From Zhengitettix transpicula (lineage: Eukaryota; Arthropoda; Insecta; Orthoptera; Tetrigidae): 64,000 bases of DNA. The notes under the pieces were generated by a model, which did not search any database, was not told the origin of the DNA, and worked only from the letters and a program-made list of their open reading frames with translations. Location of the stretch: assembly GCA_037074705.1 (NCBI GenBank), contig CM073591.1, positions 77,606,532 through 77,670,531 of the forward strand. Direction: 5' to 3'. Positions 23,157 through 35,872 of this stretch are shown here, piece by piece (the first letter of the stretch is position 1; every line of letters begins with the position of its first letter). The translations under genes and the position numbers were made by a program.

Positions 23157-23406
23157 AAAAGTTCCTGTCAGCTCAGGACAGTAAATCGATAGTGTGTTGT
23201 GCAAATTTACAGTTTGTCAGTCACTCATGTAGCAAGTGGAACATCGATCCATACCATTGGCACATTTATGATGGAACGTGTGATAATCAATGCAGCGAGA
23301 TTCAAACATTATTGAAGATAAGTGTAGCAGTATCACATGAATGTCTATGAAAAGTTCCTGTCAGCTCAGTAAAGGACAGTAAATCGATAGTGTGTTGTGA
23401 AATTTA
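23157..23406 (+). repeat. Direct duplication of a 50-bp block, about 193 bp apart
   Basis: AAAGTTCCTGTCAGCTCA followed by GGACAGTAAATCGATAGTGT occurs at 23157-23202 and again at 23350-23399, the second with a 5-base insertion (GTAAA). Sequence between the two is not clearly repeated. It could be two units of a satellite-like array or a local duplication. Confidence 0.6.
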
Positions 23407-23811
23407 AGTTCTTAAAATGTTCAAGGTACTTAATTTTCAACACGTCATAATATTAAAACAAGGTTGTGAATATTAGAATGGTCTGCAGATATTTGCATTA
23501 ATTCCAATTTGCCATTCTTTAACAGAAAATTTTCTTTACTATTAGATCTGGAATATGTTTTTGACAGTGGCCATTAAACTATACTGCTGTTTTCAAGGGG
23601 AGGTTTAATGACAGAGACGAAAAACCAATTGTATACCAAAATATGTTAGATTTGCCAATTTTTAAAATATCGTGTAACCATAGGGAGAGAGTAAATAGAA
23701 AATTGGTGGACGATGATGAAACTTGGTAGTAAATCTGTGGAGTTAGACATAAAGGGTGATAGGTTATTAGCCAAAAGTTAGTTGGGATTTGGAATTTATT
23801 GGAGGGAAGTT

Positions 23812-23930
23812 ACAACCCTTGGCTACCTTCCTCTACCCTTCCACATCCCTCCTTTCAAATCCCTTACTATGCTATTAAAGGGGAGTTTCCACCATGTGGA
23901 TTACCCTCGTGTAGCTTGTTGCTCTAAAAG
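23812..23930 (+). mobile_element. Hairpin-family retroposon, 3' fragment S4
   Basis: The last 115 bp or so of the family consensus (CAACCCTTGGCTACC to GCTTGTTGCTCTAAAAG). Strongly 5'-truncated, with moderate divergence. Confidence 0.8.
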
Positions 23931-25878
23931 AAACTGACGCAGAGGGGATATAAGTTAGTTAAAGAGTTATATGAGGGATTGAAAATTATGATTTTGTAAA
24001 TATTAACTCGGAGCAGCAAAAATAAATTTGAATTGTAATTATTATGTTTTATTTATATTACAGTTTGACAATATTATTAAATATTCCAATTTTTTGAAAC
24101 TAATAAATAAATATTATATATACTATATTTTTCATTTTAATAATTAACTTAATATATAAGAGTTTGGTCAAGATCTTGCATTTGTCTCTAACTAAAATCC
24201 TGAGGTATATAAAAATTTTGAATTTCCACGCAGAGGAACAAAGACAAACAACAAACGGTACATAGTTCTTTTATTGGAAAAAAAAATAACAAATAGATAA
24301 GAGCTGGTTCATTTTCATTCCAGTAAGCATCCAAATTCATTAATTTCGTTATGCCCTATGGAGCCCATTTATTATTACATTTAGTCCATTAACGACAGTC
24401 CGGTAAAGACTATATCTGACCATGACTTAATATTAAATGCAGATTGTTAATGAATCAAGAGTATGGGTATAATAATTATGAATACATAGTTACTTCCCTG
24501 CTTTATCAGTACTTTTTCCGTAAATTTTTAATTTGACTTAACCTCATAAATTTTTTATTATGTGACCAAATTAGACCGTCCTATAAACTTTAGAGGTCAT
24601 AATGAAACCTATTTATTATTTTTAACACATAATACACAGTGGGTGAATCCTAGATAATACGTGATATTAAAAATGGTTTGAAGTGTTCATTATTAAGCCG
24701 TCGTACATCATAACGAAAGAACTGAATAATGGCCAAGCTGTTATTTGTCTATTTTACTGAACCATAATGAGCCATAACTTTAATGTATGCGCATCTTCGT
24801 CGTGGGTATTAGTTGGACGTCTCTTGTGAAATATTATATGGCTAGAACAAGCAGGCGGCAAATTGATGTCTTAAATCGTTACGTAAGCCTAGGTTTACTG
24901 AGCCTTACCCTCGAGAGTCATATGAATGCGAAGTATATTACGAGGCGAACCAAGCAAGATTGCCTTTTTTTTTTCATACTAACGATTTACTACGTCTGAG
25001 CCGTTCATATTAAACGGTTTTGATATTATCTTTAAAGTAAAACACTGCTCCGGAATTTAAAAGAACTTCAGAAGTTGGAATGGATGAATTAATTTAATAC
25101 AGTTTCTTATTCGTGACGGCGTTTCAATACATTTGACAATGAAATATAAGGAAACTTTTATTAGTACTTTTTCAAAAGTACAGTAATTAACTTTCATGCT
25201 TTTCTTAAGACATATTCGGGATAAATTTTATTTTTTAAACAAAATATAATTAGAAAATGGACAAGTCTGGGTCGGTTGTTATATTTTTAAATCGACAACA
25301 AATGTGTTTTTGAATAATTTTAATAAACTAATATTTTATCCTAATATTTTAATAATCTCCATTAAAACATCTCAATATGATAGGAAAGAATATCAGAATT
25401 ACTGTATATGTAATATTTTAATTGTTATGAAACGTGGAACAATAAATAAACCATTTAGCATAATCAGTAGTTCAATAATCCAGTTTTACTTGTAAGTTAC
25501 TAAGAGCACGAGACACTCCATAACTACGTGTTTCATAATGTCTGCAGATTATTTTACTGAAAATGATACGAAGTGATTTATAGTAACTGACTAGTGTCAT
25601 ACTGCCTGATGTGCGTGGAGCGCAGGTACTGGACAGGGCCCGTTTCTGACGTCATCGTTGGAAGAACCATAGTGTGAAGTAGAAATGTATCGCTCCGGAG
25701 TTACAAACGATTGACTCCCTACGAGGAGCGGAGTTCCGCTAGCTCCGAACTAGGGAGAGAATGAGTCCAAAGAGACGTACAGGGTAAAACGACCCTCTGT
25801 AATGACGTCTCTGAATAACATTTCCTCAAAACTCCGTGCGGTAAGTTATATCTCGTTCAGGAGCGAGAGCGTATAGAC
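23931..25878. other. No gene recognised
   Basis: AT-rich. 25600-25860 is more GC-rich and ends in GCG-GTAAGT, a possible donor, but the frame before it is short and unconvincing. Confidence 0.45.
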
Positions 25879-26265
25879 CAGAGTTTCCTAACCTCTTTTT
25901 ACCATATCCCACCTAAGACTTTATAATTACCCCCTATGTAACATATACATATATTTTATATTAAAAATTGAATTATTTCCTATAGAAGCCTTAATTTCAC
26001 TTGCGTATCACTGTTCTTCTATAGTAATAATTCTGCGCATAAATAAACAAAGTAATAATTTATTTTAATCTGCAGTTTATATAACTCCACTCTTCCAAGT
26101 GTGACTGTATGGAAAGCACCAAACTTACCAAATGATTATTTAAAATTGAGATACCAACAATCGTAGCTAGCGGTTTTTAAATTTTAGACGAGCTCATTTT
26201 CGAATTTCCCCCATGAACATTCAAATTGCCCCCCTGTGGGACGCCCTCCCCCCGTTGGGAAACTG
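25879..26265. mobile_element. hAT-type MITE
   Basis: A 387-bp element starting CAGAGTTTCCTAACC and ending GGTTGGGAAACTG-like (CGTTGGGAAACTG), so the termini are short inverted repeats of the CAG...TTTCC(C/T)AAC type common in hAT transposons. The 8 bases outside each end match 7 of 8 (GTATAGAC at 25871-25878, GTTTAGAC at 26266-26273), the length expected of a hAT target duplication. There is no transposase, so it is non-autonomous. Confidence 0.78.
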
Positions 26266-26273
26266 GTTTAGAC

Positions 26274-28107
26274 TCTTCCTGTGACTCCAGCTCTTTGTGA
26301 GGACCCATGGGAATAAAATGCTCTGAGCTCTGTCAGATGCTGGAGACATACGATTGTACACCCACGTTTCAGTTACTGACATATTAATATTATTTTTGTT
26401 GAATTAAATTGTCTTTCAAACCTCTAATTGTGTGTGTACTCCATCCATGGATGTATTTGAAAAAATATTTAAGCGGCTGAGTTGAAAATCACCGCAAAAA
26501 CCATGAAAATAATGTACGTAGTAAAATATATAATATTCTACTATATTCTACTAAAATTGACTCGTAGCCCTATAAAGTATTTTAGACGAATCGGGGGCAT
26601 ATGGAACAGTTTATCTGCGTTGCGTGTAAGAGAAAGTTTTTTGGCTTCGCTGATGTAAATAGAAACAGTACTCTTTTCTTCTTTCATAAGAACTGCAACT
26701 CCCCACAAGTACCAAAACTTTGAACTCTCCAACTCAACTTTTACACAAAAATCAACAGGCATCGCTGAGATTTAAAAAAATCCTTCCTAATCTCTAGAAA
26801 AACTTTCGATCTTCTTCTCAACTCTCGATGCGTCGTTGGCAGGGATCCAATCAAATTTTTATACGCGTCATACATCTGCAGAGCTCAGCAAACTTCAGAA
26901 ACCCTCACAAATATGTTTCTCTGCGTATTGAGCTTATGCCAGACGCTGAAAACCAAAATTACGCATATTAAGAATATATTTTTTATTAATACCGTTGCCC
27001 AATATTAAACCTTCTCTTTCTCCTGCTGACGTACAAAGGTTCTCAAACAACTTTACAAGAACGTATGCGCAATGCATCAAATAAATGTTTCCAAAGGGGC
27101 GATAATCAACATCGTTCCCAATTAATATCAATACTTCATAGAAATAAAATAATATACTGTCAAATAAATAAAATAACACACCACGTTATCCGCTCAAATG
27201 TCTTTCCGTTATCAGGATAAAATCTAAGATTTCAAACTTATTATTGTAGCATAACTGTTAAAATCAAATGTGGAAATAAATTTTTTCAGTTTATGCAGTG
27301 AATGTATTTTATATCCCATTTTATTCTTTGACGAAATAAGTTCATGTATCTGTTTATCAATTTTTCCAATTAAGCAGATACTATGGAATTATTTGCGGCT
27401 GAAGTATATCAAGAACCACTTTATACATTCTGATATCCTAGAAATAACTTGTAAGAAGTTTTCCCAAGCAAATACGTTCCGACTACTGCAAAGTTTGCTG
27501 ATCGAAAGTTTCTTAGCAAGTTACCAGCAATAGTGTCGCCCTTCACTTTGATTGCCAGGCTTAACGTCTTCCTCGATCAACTAACCTCCATTCACCTCCC
27601 GAAGGCCAATACCTCCCTGACCGGCTTTGAATCTGACTTCTGATTACAAACCACTACATGGAAGGTAATAAATTATTAGTTAAAATCCTAATAGAGTGCA
27701 GAATTGATGCCAAATTTATAAATAAAATATTTCTAGGCTCATTTCTGCTAATGAGCAAACATTTCGATATTACATTTTTGAACCCTGTGAACGTTAGGTA
27801 ATTTTTATTACAAGAACAATTATACTATTATAAACAATTATACTATTTCAGAAAATATCATAAATTTCAGTTTTTTAATTATTAATATCAAGCATTATGA
27901 TTAATATTTTCATTTTATTTTAAAACAACATAATTAAATAAAGATTTTTTTAAAAATCTTTAATGCCTAAAAAATTATATAGTCAAAGAGAGATACATTT
28001 GAAATAAAATAATACGTTTCGTATACGAAAATCAATTTACTGATACAGTTACTGATAAATTTAATTATTCGTGTCATATAACCAAACATTTACCTGTATA
28101 AATTTTT
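26274..28107. other. No gene recognised
   Basis: AT-rich. Open frames here are neither domain-like nor bounded by convincing splice sites. Confidence 0.45.
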
Positions 28108-28334
28108 TAATCATGACATCCACCCCCACCTCTAAGGGTGCTCCTTTCCCATGCTGTAAGGGGTTGAAATAATACAAAGATAGCACCGGTAGAAGCATTA
28201 TCAATCTCTTTGACCCCTAAAATTATTTAACCGGCTAAAATATCGGCTGTTTTACCATGTTTGAATATTTCCACCCCCGTCCACTCCTATCCTGGGGATC
28301 TCACCCAGACGGTGTTTGTTTCCTGGTCGCAAAG
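28108..28334 (-). repeat. Copy of the 10018-10470 repeat family
   Basis: Shares blocks such as CATGCTGTAAGGGGTTGAAA, GTAGAAGCATTATCAATCTC and TTTTACCATGTTTGAA with 10205-10460. Partial copy; no terminus is visible. Confidence 0.6.
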
Positions 28335-28685
28335 AACAAGTGTACGAAGTATGGTGAAATTTGCTACACGGGACGTATGCGGAACGTACATGCAAACAAA
28401 AAAATGAATTTCCATACATAAAAACACTCTGTTTTATTTATTAGAAGATTTTAATATTTAAATAATAAATTTCTGACTAATTGATTGATTTAACTCCATT
28501 CACCCCTATCTATTTGGAAGATTTGATCAATCACTTTTTTTTCTGTACAGAAAACTAAATATTAGTATAAAACAGAATCGTAGAAATGCATAAATAATCC
28601 TCATTCTCTACACCACCACATAATTATTGTTGGAACATTCAAAATAATATGCATAGTACTAATACGAAATTGACAGATACATATT
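28335..28685. other. No gene recognised
   Basis: AT-rich; nothing supportable. Confidence 0.5.
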
Positions 28686-29029
28686 TTTTAAAATAACATG
28701 CTACATGAGGGAAATCCACTTCGTGGAAACTTCCCATTAATTGCATAAGAAGGGATTCGAAAGGGGAGATGCGGAGGGTTGAGGATTGTAGTCAAGGGTT
28801 AACAATGGTCCCCGGATGTAGTTTAAGGATTCTACTCGTCATTCGCCTAAAAGTTATACAGGGAAAACACTAGAAAACCGGAATCAGGTTGTTCGGGCAT
28901 TTGGTACATGACCCACGACCTTGAAATGATGGGATAGGGGTTTTTTGTGGGGGATGCAGCATTCCCTTCTCCGTTCCTCAACCAGTTTAGGAGGCAGCTG
29001 GCCGACTCTTCCAATGGTCTGCGACAATT
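28686..29029 (-). mobile_element. Hairpin-family retroposon, truncated copy S5
   Basis: Reverse-oriented, beginning with poly(T) and the ACATGCTACATGAGGG tail-end block and running to the GGCAGCTGGCCGACTCTTCC block. 5'-truncated and more diverged than S1-S3. Confidence 0.8.
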
Positions 29030-29130
29030 TATTTTAGAGTAATAGGCTATTTGAGGGTAATCCACGTGGTAGAAACTCCCCTTCAGTAGCATAGGAAGGG
29101 AATTGAAAGGGGGATGCGAAAGGGTAGAGG
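29030..29130 (-). mobile_element. Hairpin-family retroposon, 3' fragment S6
   Basis: A second, shorter fragment in the same orientation. It starts again at the 3' end of the family (GTAATAGGCTATTTGAGGG) immediately where S5 stops. Confidence 0.78.
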
Positions 29131-29184
29131 ATTTTTTTAGGGTAACAGGCTACACGAGGGTAATTCACATGGAAAATTCCGATG
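29131..29184 (-). mobile_element. Hairpin-family retroposon, 3' fragment S7
   Basis: A third fragment in the same orientation, again restarting at the family 3' end (poly(T), then GGGTAACAGGCTACACGAGG) directly after S6, and only about 50 bp long. Confidence 0.72.
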
Positions 29185-29910
29185 AATATTTAATTTTAAA
29201 ATAATATTTCTCAAGTGAGACTTTCAAAATAAAAATATAGTTCATAACTAGTAATATTCCATAATATTACATATAATAATACATTTCATTTTTGACAATG
29301 AGGGAAACATTACAAAGAACCGCACTGACAATTCTACTTCGTTATAAGGAATACGTAAGAACTTTGAACTTAGAAAAATTAAATCAAAATAACCGCAAGG
29401 AACTACAACCAAAAACGTAAATCTTCAGAAATTTTTACCAAAACTGCAAAGACTTCCGAAAAATGTATTTATTTAATTCCCAGTAAAGGTGTTAGCAAAC
29501 TGTAATATGGAACTGTCTAACCCGAAGTTACAGTATTTTTTTTACGTTATAAACACTTTTCTTTGTCACTTGAAAGTTGAAAACACCTTAAGAGAATAGA
29601 CATATGCCTACTCAATCTAGTTCAACCTACGAGGAAAAACTGTCTCTTTCGAGCATTGTTTGAAAAAAAAACGGATTAAGGCCTGAAATTTCAATTTTTC
29701 ATTCCAATTTTATCCATGACGCCAAAAAATCTTTTCTTTAATATTTGAAACGTTGCTTTGAGTTTTCCTTTCTCTCTGAATTTATATTCTCTCTATTTTC
29801 CAGAACTTACCACTATATATTTCAAGTTTACAGATAGCCAATAGAATCCACGATTAATTATTACTCAATTACACAGTAATTTCGTGTAAAATAGACGGTA
29901 ATCACTTTAC
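29185..29910. other. No gene recognised
   Basis: AT-rich; nothing supportable. Confidence 0.5.
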
Positions 29911-30208
29911 ATTTGCAAGTCTCATACATCTGTGATTGCATGTGCCTGTTATAACACCGCGTCAAGTCATCATACTTGACGTCGTTTTCCAGATAGACAG
30001 AATAGTGTTGACCCGCGTGACACGGGTAAGAATACGCCAAAGGGTCTTGCTGTCGGAGCTGGCTGTGGTTTGAGAGCTGCTTCAAGCATCGATTGTGCAT
30101 CTTGTTTCCACACGGCAAACTGCTACCACAAACAACGTAGATCAGCCGTGGAACTACGACGATGCTTACGATCCACAGTTTTGTTAGACCACGTAGCTTG
30201 TGACGGGG
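29911..30208 (-). CDS. Candidate exon: hydrophobic segment then Cys-rich stretch
   Basis: The minus strand is open from 30208 past 29911, about 99 codons to a possible GTAAAG donor (29905-29910). The conceptual product starts with a hydrophobic run (L-W-I-V-S-I-V-V-V-P-R-L-I-Y-V-V-C) that could span a membrane, followed by a polar stretch with about seven cysteines and an N-H-S glycosylation motif, then S-V-Y-L-E-N-D-V-K-Y-D-D-L-T-R-C. GC is well above the flanks. An acceptor was not fixed. The opposite strand is also open for 107 codons, which weakens the case. I do not recognise a family. Confidence 0.3.
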
Positions 30209-32737
30209 TCAAATATTTCAGATTGGCGTTCTGTCCTCCACTGCGAACCGTGGAGTCAAACTGTTACTGCAATGCTTTTACAGCTGTTTACTTATTCATA
30301 GGATTTAATAATGTATCGGCGTTGTTTGACTACAGCAATGTGGAAATAAGAGCAAGGGATCTTATAATTTTTAGATATCAGCACACGAAATGACGTTATT
30401 GTTACTTACAGGATATTTAAAGACTATTAATATTTATAATCATTCACAAAAAAGAATAAATAATATAACATTTATTACGGTATCCTCAGAAAGATCATAT
30501 GAAGTTTGCGGAAACAAAATCCGTAAAACTTCCTTACAGTAAATTATAAAAGTGCAAGATGCTCGAATGTAAGAGTCAAATATTACTTACAATTATGTTT
30601 ACCAGAAACACAATCATGAAACAAATCGCTCTTTATAAGTAATGTAACTGGGATCTCACCGTGCCTGTATTTTTTAGTAATAATATATTTTTATCGGTAC
30701 CTAACCATGTAACGTATGCCATGTGAATCTACGTACCTACATACGACACCGTTAAAAATCTGATTTAATTCAAATTGTTCCAACTTTACTTTAAAAATAT
30801 TCTTTTATAATCGGTTTCATTATATTTAAGTGAAATGAAAGGAAATAAGGAAGCTCATCAGTAAGTGACAAATACTTTCTTAGTATTCATCGTGAATATT
30901 TATTTCCCCAAAACGAAAGTAATGTTACTTCCATTTTGAAATATGAAGAACAAAATTTTATTAGTATTTATGACTTCAGTGACACTGTGTTTGACATTTA
31001 TGCACACACTCATTACAACCAACAAACATTTTAAGGACGATTTTAATGAATATTATTAACATTAAATATATAATTTCACCCGTTAATGGAAAAAAATTAT
31101 AGGTAAAATAAGCAATTGTTAATCGCCGTAACGTACTAACTGTTGTAAATGAAGTCAATAAAATTTTGATGACAGTTAAATTAAATCGTCAATAGTTATT
31201 TATGTGTATCAAAGTAACTTATTAGTAAAAATATACCTTAGAATATTTTTGTGTCAGAAAGCCAATTATCTAGTCTAAATAATAACCTTGAATTTATATG
31301 CTGCCCTTCGTGAAATTATTCAAGCGAAGAACTACTTTAATTCTCAAAATTTTTTTATTGCTTGTTGCAACCTTTTCACGCTTCTAGAGCATTCTTCTTC
31401 ACGAGGAAAATGTACTGATAATCGTTGAGATTGATGAAGACAGGTGTTAACGAAAACACTTCAAAGAAACCAACGGTTTCCTTAATAACTTTCATGGAAT
31501 TGAAATGAATCAACCGAATTCAATAGGCTGTTAGTTTCAGGAAAAATGAGTTTTATCCTCTTCTTTTTTAATTTCGCGCACTCTGTCTTGTAAATATTTT
31601 TGTATTCTAAAATTGACATATTAAATAGCATTTATAAATTAATCGATATGTTGTTATTAAATCCGGCGATGTATTTTGTGATGAAATGTTGTTTATACTG
31701 TCATAGTATTTGTTTATTAACAACAAAATCACTATCAGTATGTCAAATAAAACACTCACGAATAAAAAATGCCCATACTCAAGAAATTGAGTTTTCAGAC
31801 GATTTTCCTCCGTTTATAAATGGAGCTCATTATCAAAATATTTCTCGAAATTTTATTTTTGTTTTTTAATAATAATTCAAAACTAATAATCATTTATTAG
31901 GTTGATTTGATATCAGGAAGTTATCTACCGCTAGAGTCTGGCTGTCATATTTACACCCATTTGCAGTAATATGAAATGCATTAGAATTATCTACAATTGC
32001 AATATCTAGCAAGACACGCCACAAATCTGTTTTACTGTTTGGGGAAATGAACTTGAATTCATTTATCAACAGAGTTGGAACCTTCTAAATTATTTTAATA
32101 AATTCGCGTGACGTGGCTAAAACAGAATCTGATAATTGGGCTGGTCCCAAGGAATATAGAATGAGTTGGTGCAGTGAGACAAAACTTTTAAAATTTCCTT
32201 GCAACCAACTAGAGTAAGTTTAAAAACAGTTAACTATGAATAAATAAGTTAATCCTTTAGGAAATGAGAAAGTTAAGTAAAAACAGTTATTCAGGAAGTA
32301 AATGAGAGAATAAGGTTTAGGAAGACGAAGTTAGTAATCAGTGAGAAATGGTTAGCAAGTAGAAGACAGGACGGGAGTTTGGTTGCATAAAAAAAGTTTC
32401 GCGGAATGATATTTGGCAAAGATATTGACGTTGCCATTGAAATAAGGTAAAGCAACAGATGTACATAGCGTCACCAACCACATCTTTCGACCTGAGTGAA
32501 GCCAACCACCAAGAATTTACGACAAATAAATAAGTCTATATCAAGTCCTTCTCGACCTCAGTAAAGTAACGTTGATATTATATTTTCAGTTAAGACCATA
32601 AACAAATTTAATTAGTGGTAATTTTTTATTACTATTAATATTAAATTAATGAACATATCTTATTAAATTTGAATCGACACCCAATACATTATTATTTATA
32701 ACAAAATGATTCTGGTTTTACTGATACATAATTTAAT
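30209..32737. other. No gene recognised
   Basis: AT-rich. No convincing exon, RNA gene or repeat was seen. Confidence 0.5.
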
Positions 32738-32888
32738 TAGATAAGAATAGCCAAATAACAGACAAAATGAAGTGATAATATAAATACCAGACGTTTCCGC
32801 AATCCTTGTTACTTTCGCCAGCTGATTAAGAAACGGAAAAGCCGTGAGAACGACTCCAGTTTCTCTGATATTTGGCTATTTTTTTTAA
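32738..32888. mobile_element. Palindromic MITE M2
   Basis: Starts AATAGCCAAATAACAGAC and ends GATATTTGGCTATT (inverted). The internal blocks AGTGATAATATAAATACCA and GCCGTGAGAACGAC are shared with the full copy at 59483-59742. About 150 bp, so it is half the length of M4. Confidence 0.75.
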
Positions 32889-33067
32889 ATATAATTAGTA
32901 TACTTTTAACTCAAATCTATTCACTTTTATTTTATTTATTTAAAATTTATTTTAAACATTTTGCACATACTTATGCTGAAATTAATTTATGACGATGTCC
33001 GTAATATATAGAGGTACGATGAAAGCATCTAATGTAATTATTCAAGCAACTGTATCTGCCTGTGCAG

Positions 33068-33193
33068 ATCTCTAGAGAATCCTCAGCTTTGGCGAACGTT
33101 CGTGTTTATCCAGAGGGTCTTAAGAGGCCATGGTTGAAAACAGGAAAGGGGCTGCAGTGCTTTGCTTGTCCTTGCTTAGAGTCAACATATTAA
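33068..33193 (+). CDS. Candidate terminal exon, unknown gene
   Basis: Follows a good acceptor (ATCTGCCTGTGCAG). 41 codons are open to TAA: I-S-R-E-S-S-A-L-A-N-V-R-V-Y-P-E-G-L-K-R-P-W, ending Q-C-F-A-C-P-C-L-E-S. Composition is more balanced than its flanks. No poly(A) signal is obvious close by, and no partner exon was found. Not recognised. Confidence 0.22.
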   Translation: MSRESSALANVRVYPEGLKRPWLKTGKGLQCFACPCLESTY

Positions 33194-33654
33194 AAATGGT
33201 TGGTCTTCGTAGAGAACTGCAGCTTCTTATAGGCTACATAATCAAATAATGAGACATATAGTATCTACGGTTTTTAATCCGGATATTTTCTGAGTACTAG
33301 AATAATTCAGATCAGCCTTTTGCTCCTGTATATTATTTTTTTCATATGAAATAGATAAAAATAATGTTATAATTCTATAATAAATATTAACTTACAATAA
33401 CAAAATAATGTACAGAATATTAATTTAGATCATATTAATGTATCCATATTGTGTTAAACTAAATTTTTCTTACTTGAATCGGGATAACGTAAAGAGAGTT
33501 CTTAATATCGAGATAAAATTAATAGCGTGTTATTTTATACAACTTAATAAAATTTTATCAAACAAGACTTTAAACAGACGTAATGATATTTGAAGTATGT
33601 TCTCGAATTTTTTTTACTGGTGAAAATGAAAAAAAAATGATTTTTTTAACCAAA

Positions 33655-33965
33655 TTGGAATAGTCGGCTAGATGCCTCCTTAACTGGTCGATGCACGGAG
33701 ACGGGAGCGCTGTGCCCCCACATTAAACTGTGTGGGACAAGTACCAAATGCCCGACCTACTTGATTCAGGTTTTCTAGGGTTTGTCCTACGTCACATTTA
33801 GGCGAATGTCGGGTAGGATCCTTAAACTATAGCTCGGGGGATACCTTCCTCTACCCTTCCGCATCCTCCCTTTCATATCCCTTCCTATGCTAATTAAGGG
33901 GAGTTGCCACCAGGTGAATTACCATCATGTATCCTGTTACTCTAAAACAAAAATAACAAAAAAAT
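33655..33965 (+). mobile_element. Hairpin-family retroposon, 5'-truncated copy S8
   Basis: Begins in mid-element (TTGGAATAGTCGGCTAGATG) and runs with internal deletions to CCTGTTACTCTAAAACAAAA. The A-rich tail is degenerate. Older than S1-S3. Confidence 0.8.
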
Positions 33966-35872
33966 AAAATCACTCTCAACTGTTATTCAATTTGAGCGCT
34001 CGTTATTTCGCGTATAAATTTATGAGTAAAGAGGAAAACTTTATAAATATTATTTCGCAACGTTTGCATATTTCTCAGTGAATATTTGAAACAGAACAAC
34101 AAACACACTAAATAACACTATTTTTTATTTCTTATTGATATAACTTAATTAATTTTTTTATTTTTTCACTCATAGAGGTATCTATTTAACGATTTTAGTA
34201 CCATTACTGCCATTCTAGACATGCAAATGATACACTCAAATGTAGGCAGTCGGTAATGATATTAAACCAGCTTAACATTAAACTACTGTCAATCTCGAAT
34301 ACCAACAATCATTACAAATAATGATAGAAACCTTATTTTTATTATAAACAAGAATAAAAAAAATAACTTAAAACAAAACTGGTCTGAATTAAGAAAAAGA
34401 ACAAGAAACTATACATATACTAAAGTGGAATTTCTTCAAGGAAGCGAATATCGGTTTACCGTAACAATTATACTAACAGGGTGAGATCTAAAGTGAGGTA
34501 TAAACAAGCAAATACATGTCCTTTAGTCAGATAATTCTGTTTATTAACAAAAAATTCAGTAAAAGACGTTTCGTCCTATTTTCTTATCTCTTCAGGCTTA
34601 AAAATTTTTGAATACAAATCAAGCAAAAATTATTTTACATTATTTTGAATGTCAGAAATTTTTACATCATTATGATTTGATGCTTGGCCTGAAGTATCAT
34701 GTCCATTATATTTTGGTCTCACTAAAATGAGATACTGGTAAACGTTACTAGGTAAGGTATGGTATAGTCCTAAAGGAAAGAGACTCTATTCCTTACGTGT
34801 AGGACAGAATGAGATTAAAGGATAGTGGCAAAATATGTTCAACTAAGATTTTTGAGAGCAATGTTTGACGAGTCAAAATTTTAAAGCTTGTTGTAATTCC
34901 GCTACGTCAGGCCTTTTCAATTTAAAATTACCCATTGTCAGAGTTGATATTTCTAAAGTGATTTCCGTTTGCTCATGACGTAATCAATGGCTTGCCCGTT
35001 GGCAGCGTGGAATCATTTACGGACATGAGGGAAAAGCCTTCGGGAACGAGGTCCATTGTTTATTGGGAAATTCCATTTCGCAGAAACGCGGAGGCGGAGA
35101 ACGTGAATCACTAAAAGGGGACCGCAAAAACGTCAAGCTGCTTGGCAAATTCTCCAAATAAGCGAGAATTATTTCCGTCATAAGTTCCAGTTTCTCATTA
35201 ACGTCGTGAAGAAGAACAATGGATCTGACAGAATGCTTATGACTTACGTGTAGCTCATACACGTTTCACTTGAAAATTATGGTGCAAAATTTTTCTGACC
35301 GTCTCTTTCTAATTGATGCATTCCGGTTTTCTCTTCCACGATTGTGAAATTACATTTATTGTTATCGAGTTTTAAACATTAATATTTTTCACATTACTTG
35401 ACATTCCAAATATCATCAAAATTCATTAAATTTACATTTACGAACATAACATAATACTAAAAACCACCATTAATTTTAATTTAATTAGCCTCTTCGTTTC
35501 ATGACATGAAACACGCAATACACATTTTTCTTCAAACTTGTTACCATTGCAGTAATGACCTTATTTTAATTTTATTTATAATCGGAACTATGCTCTACAT
35601 AAAGTTGCCTCTGATTTTTAATCACAACTTCAACTTAATTTTATCGTATTATAATATTTGATAAAAATTTTCAATTATAAGAACCGAAAACAAGGTTTTA
35701 TTTACCTTTCACTTCGACACTAGTATTTTTTTAAAATTACAGTTTAATGTCGCATTAACCTTTTGGTTATTAGCGACTTACATCTGTAAAGTTCTACATT
35801 TGAATATAACATTTAAATTACTTTATACAACTCTATTTTAATCGTAATGTCTATGAGGTTGTTTATTGCTGT
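33966..35872. other. No gene recognised
   Basis: A GC-richer patch at 34970-35270 is open on both strands (81 codons minus, about 60 plus), but neither translation is recognisable nor clearly spliced. Confidence 0.4.

Noticed and set aside
23157..23406. CRISPR-like array
   Set aside because: There are only two repeat units, imperfect and widely spaced, in a eukaryotic setting.
34970..35270. 81-codon minus-strand and about 60-codon plus-strand frames
   Set aside because: Both strands are open, there is no recognisable motif, and no acceptable splice pair was found.
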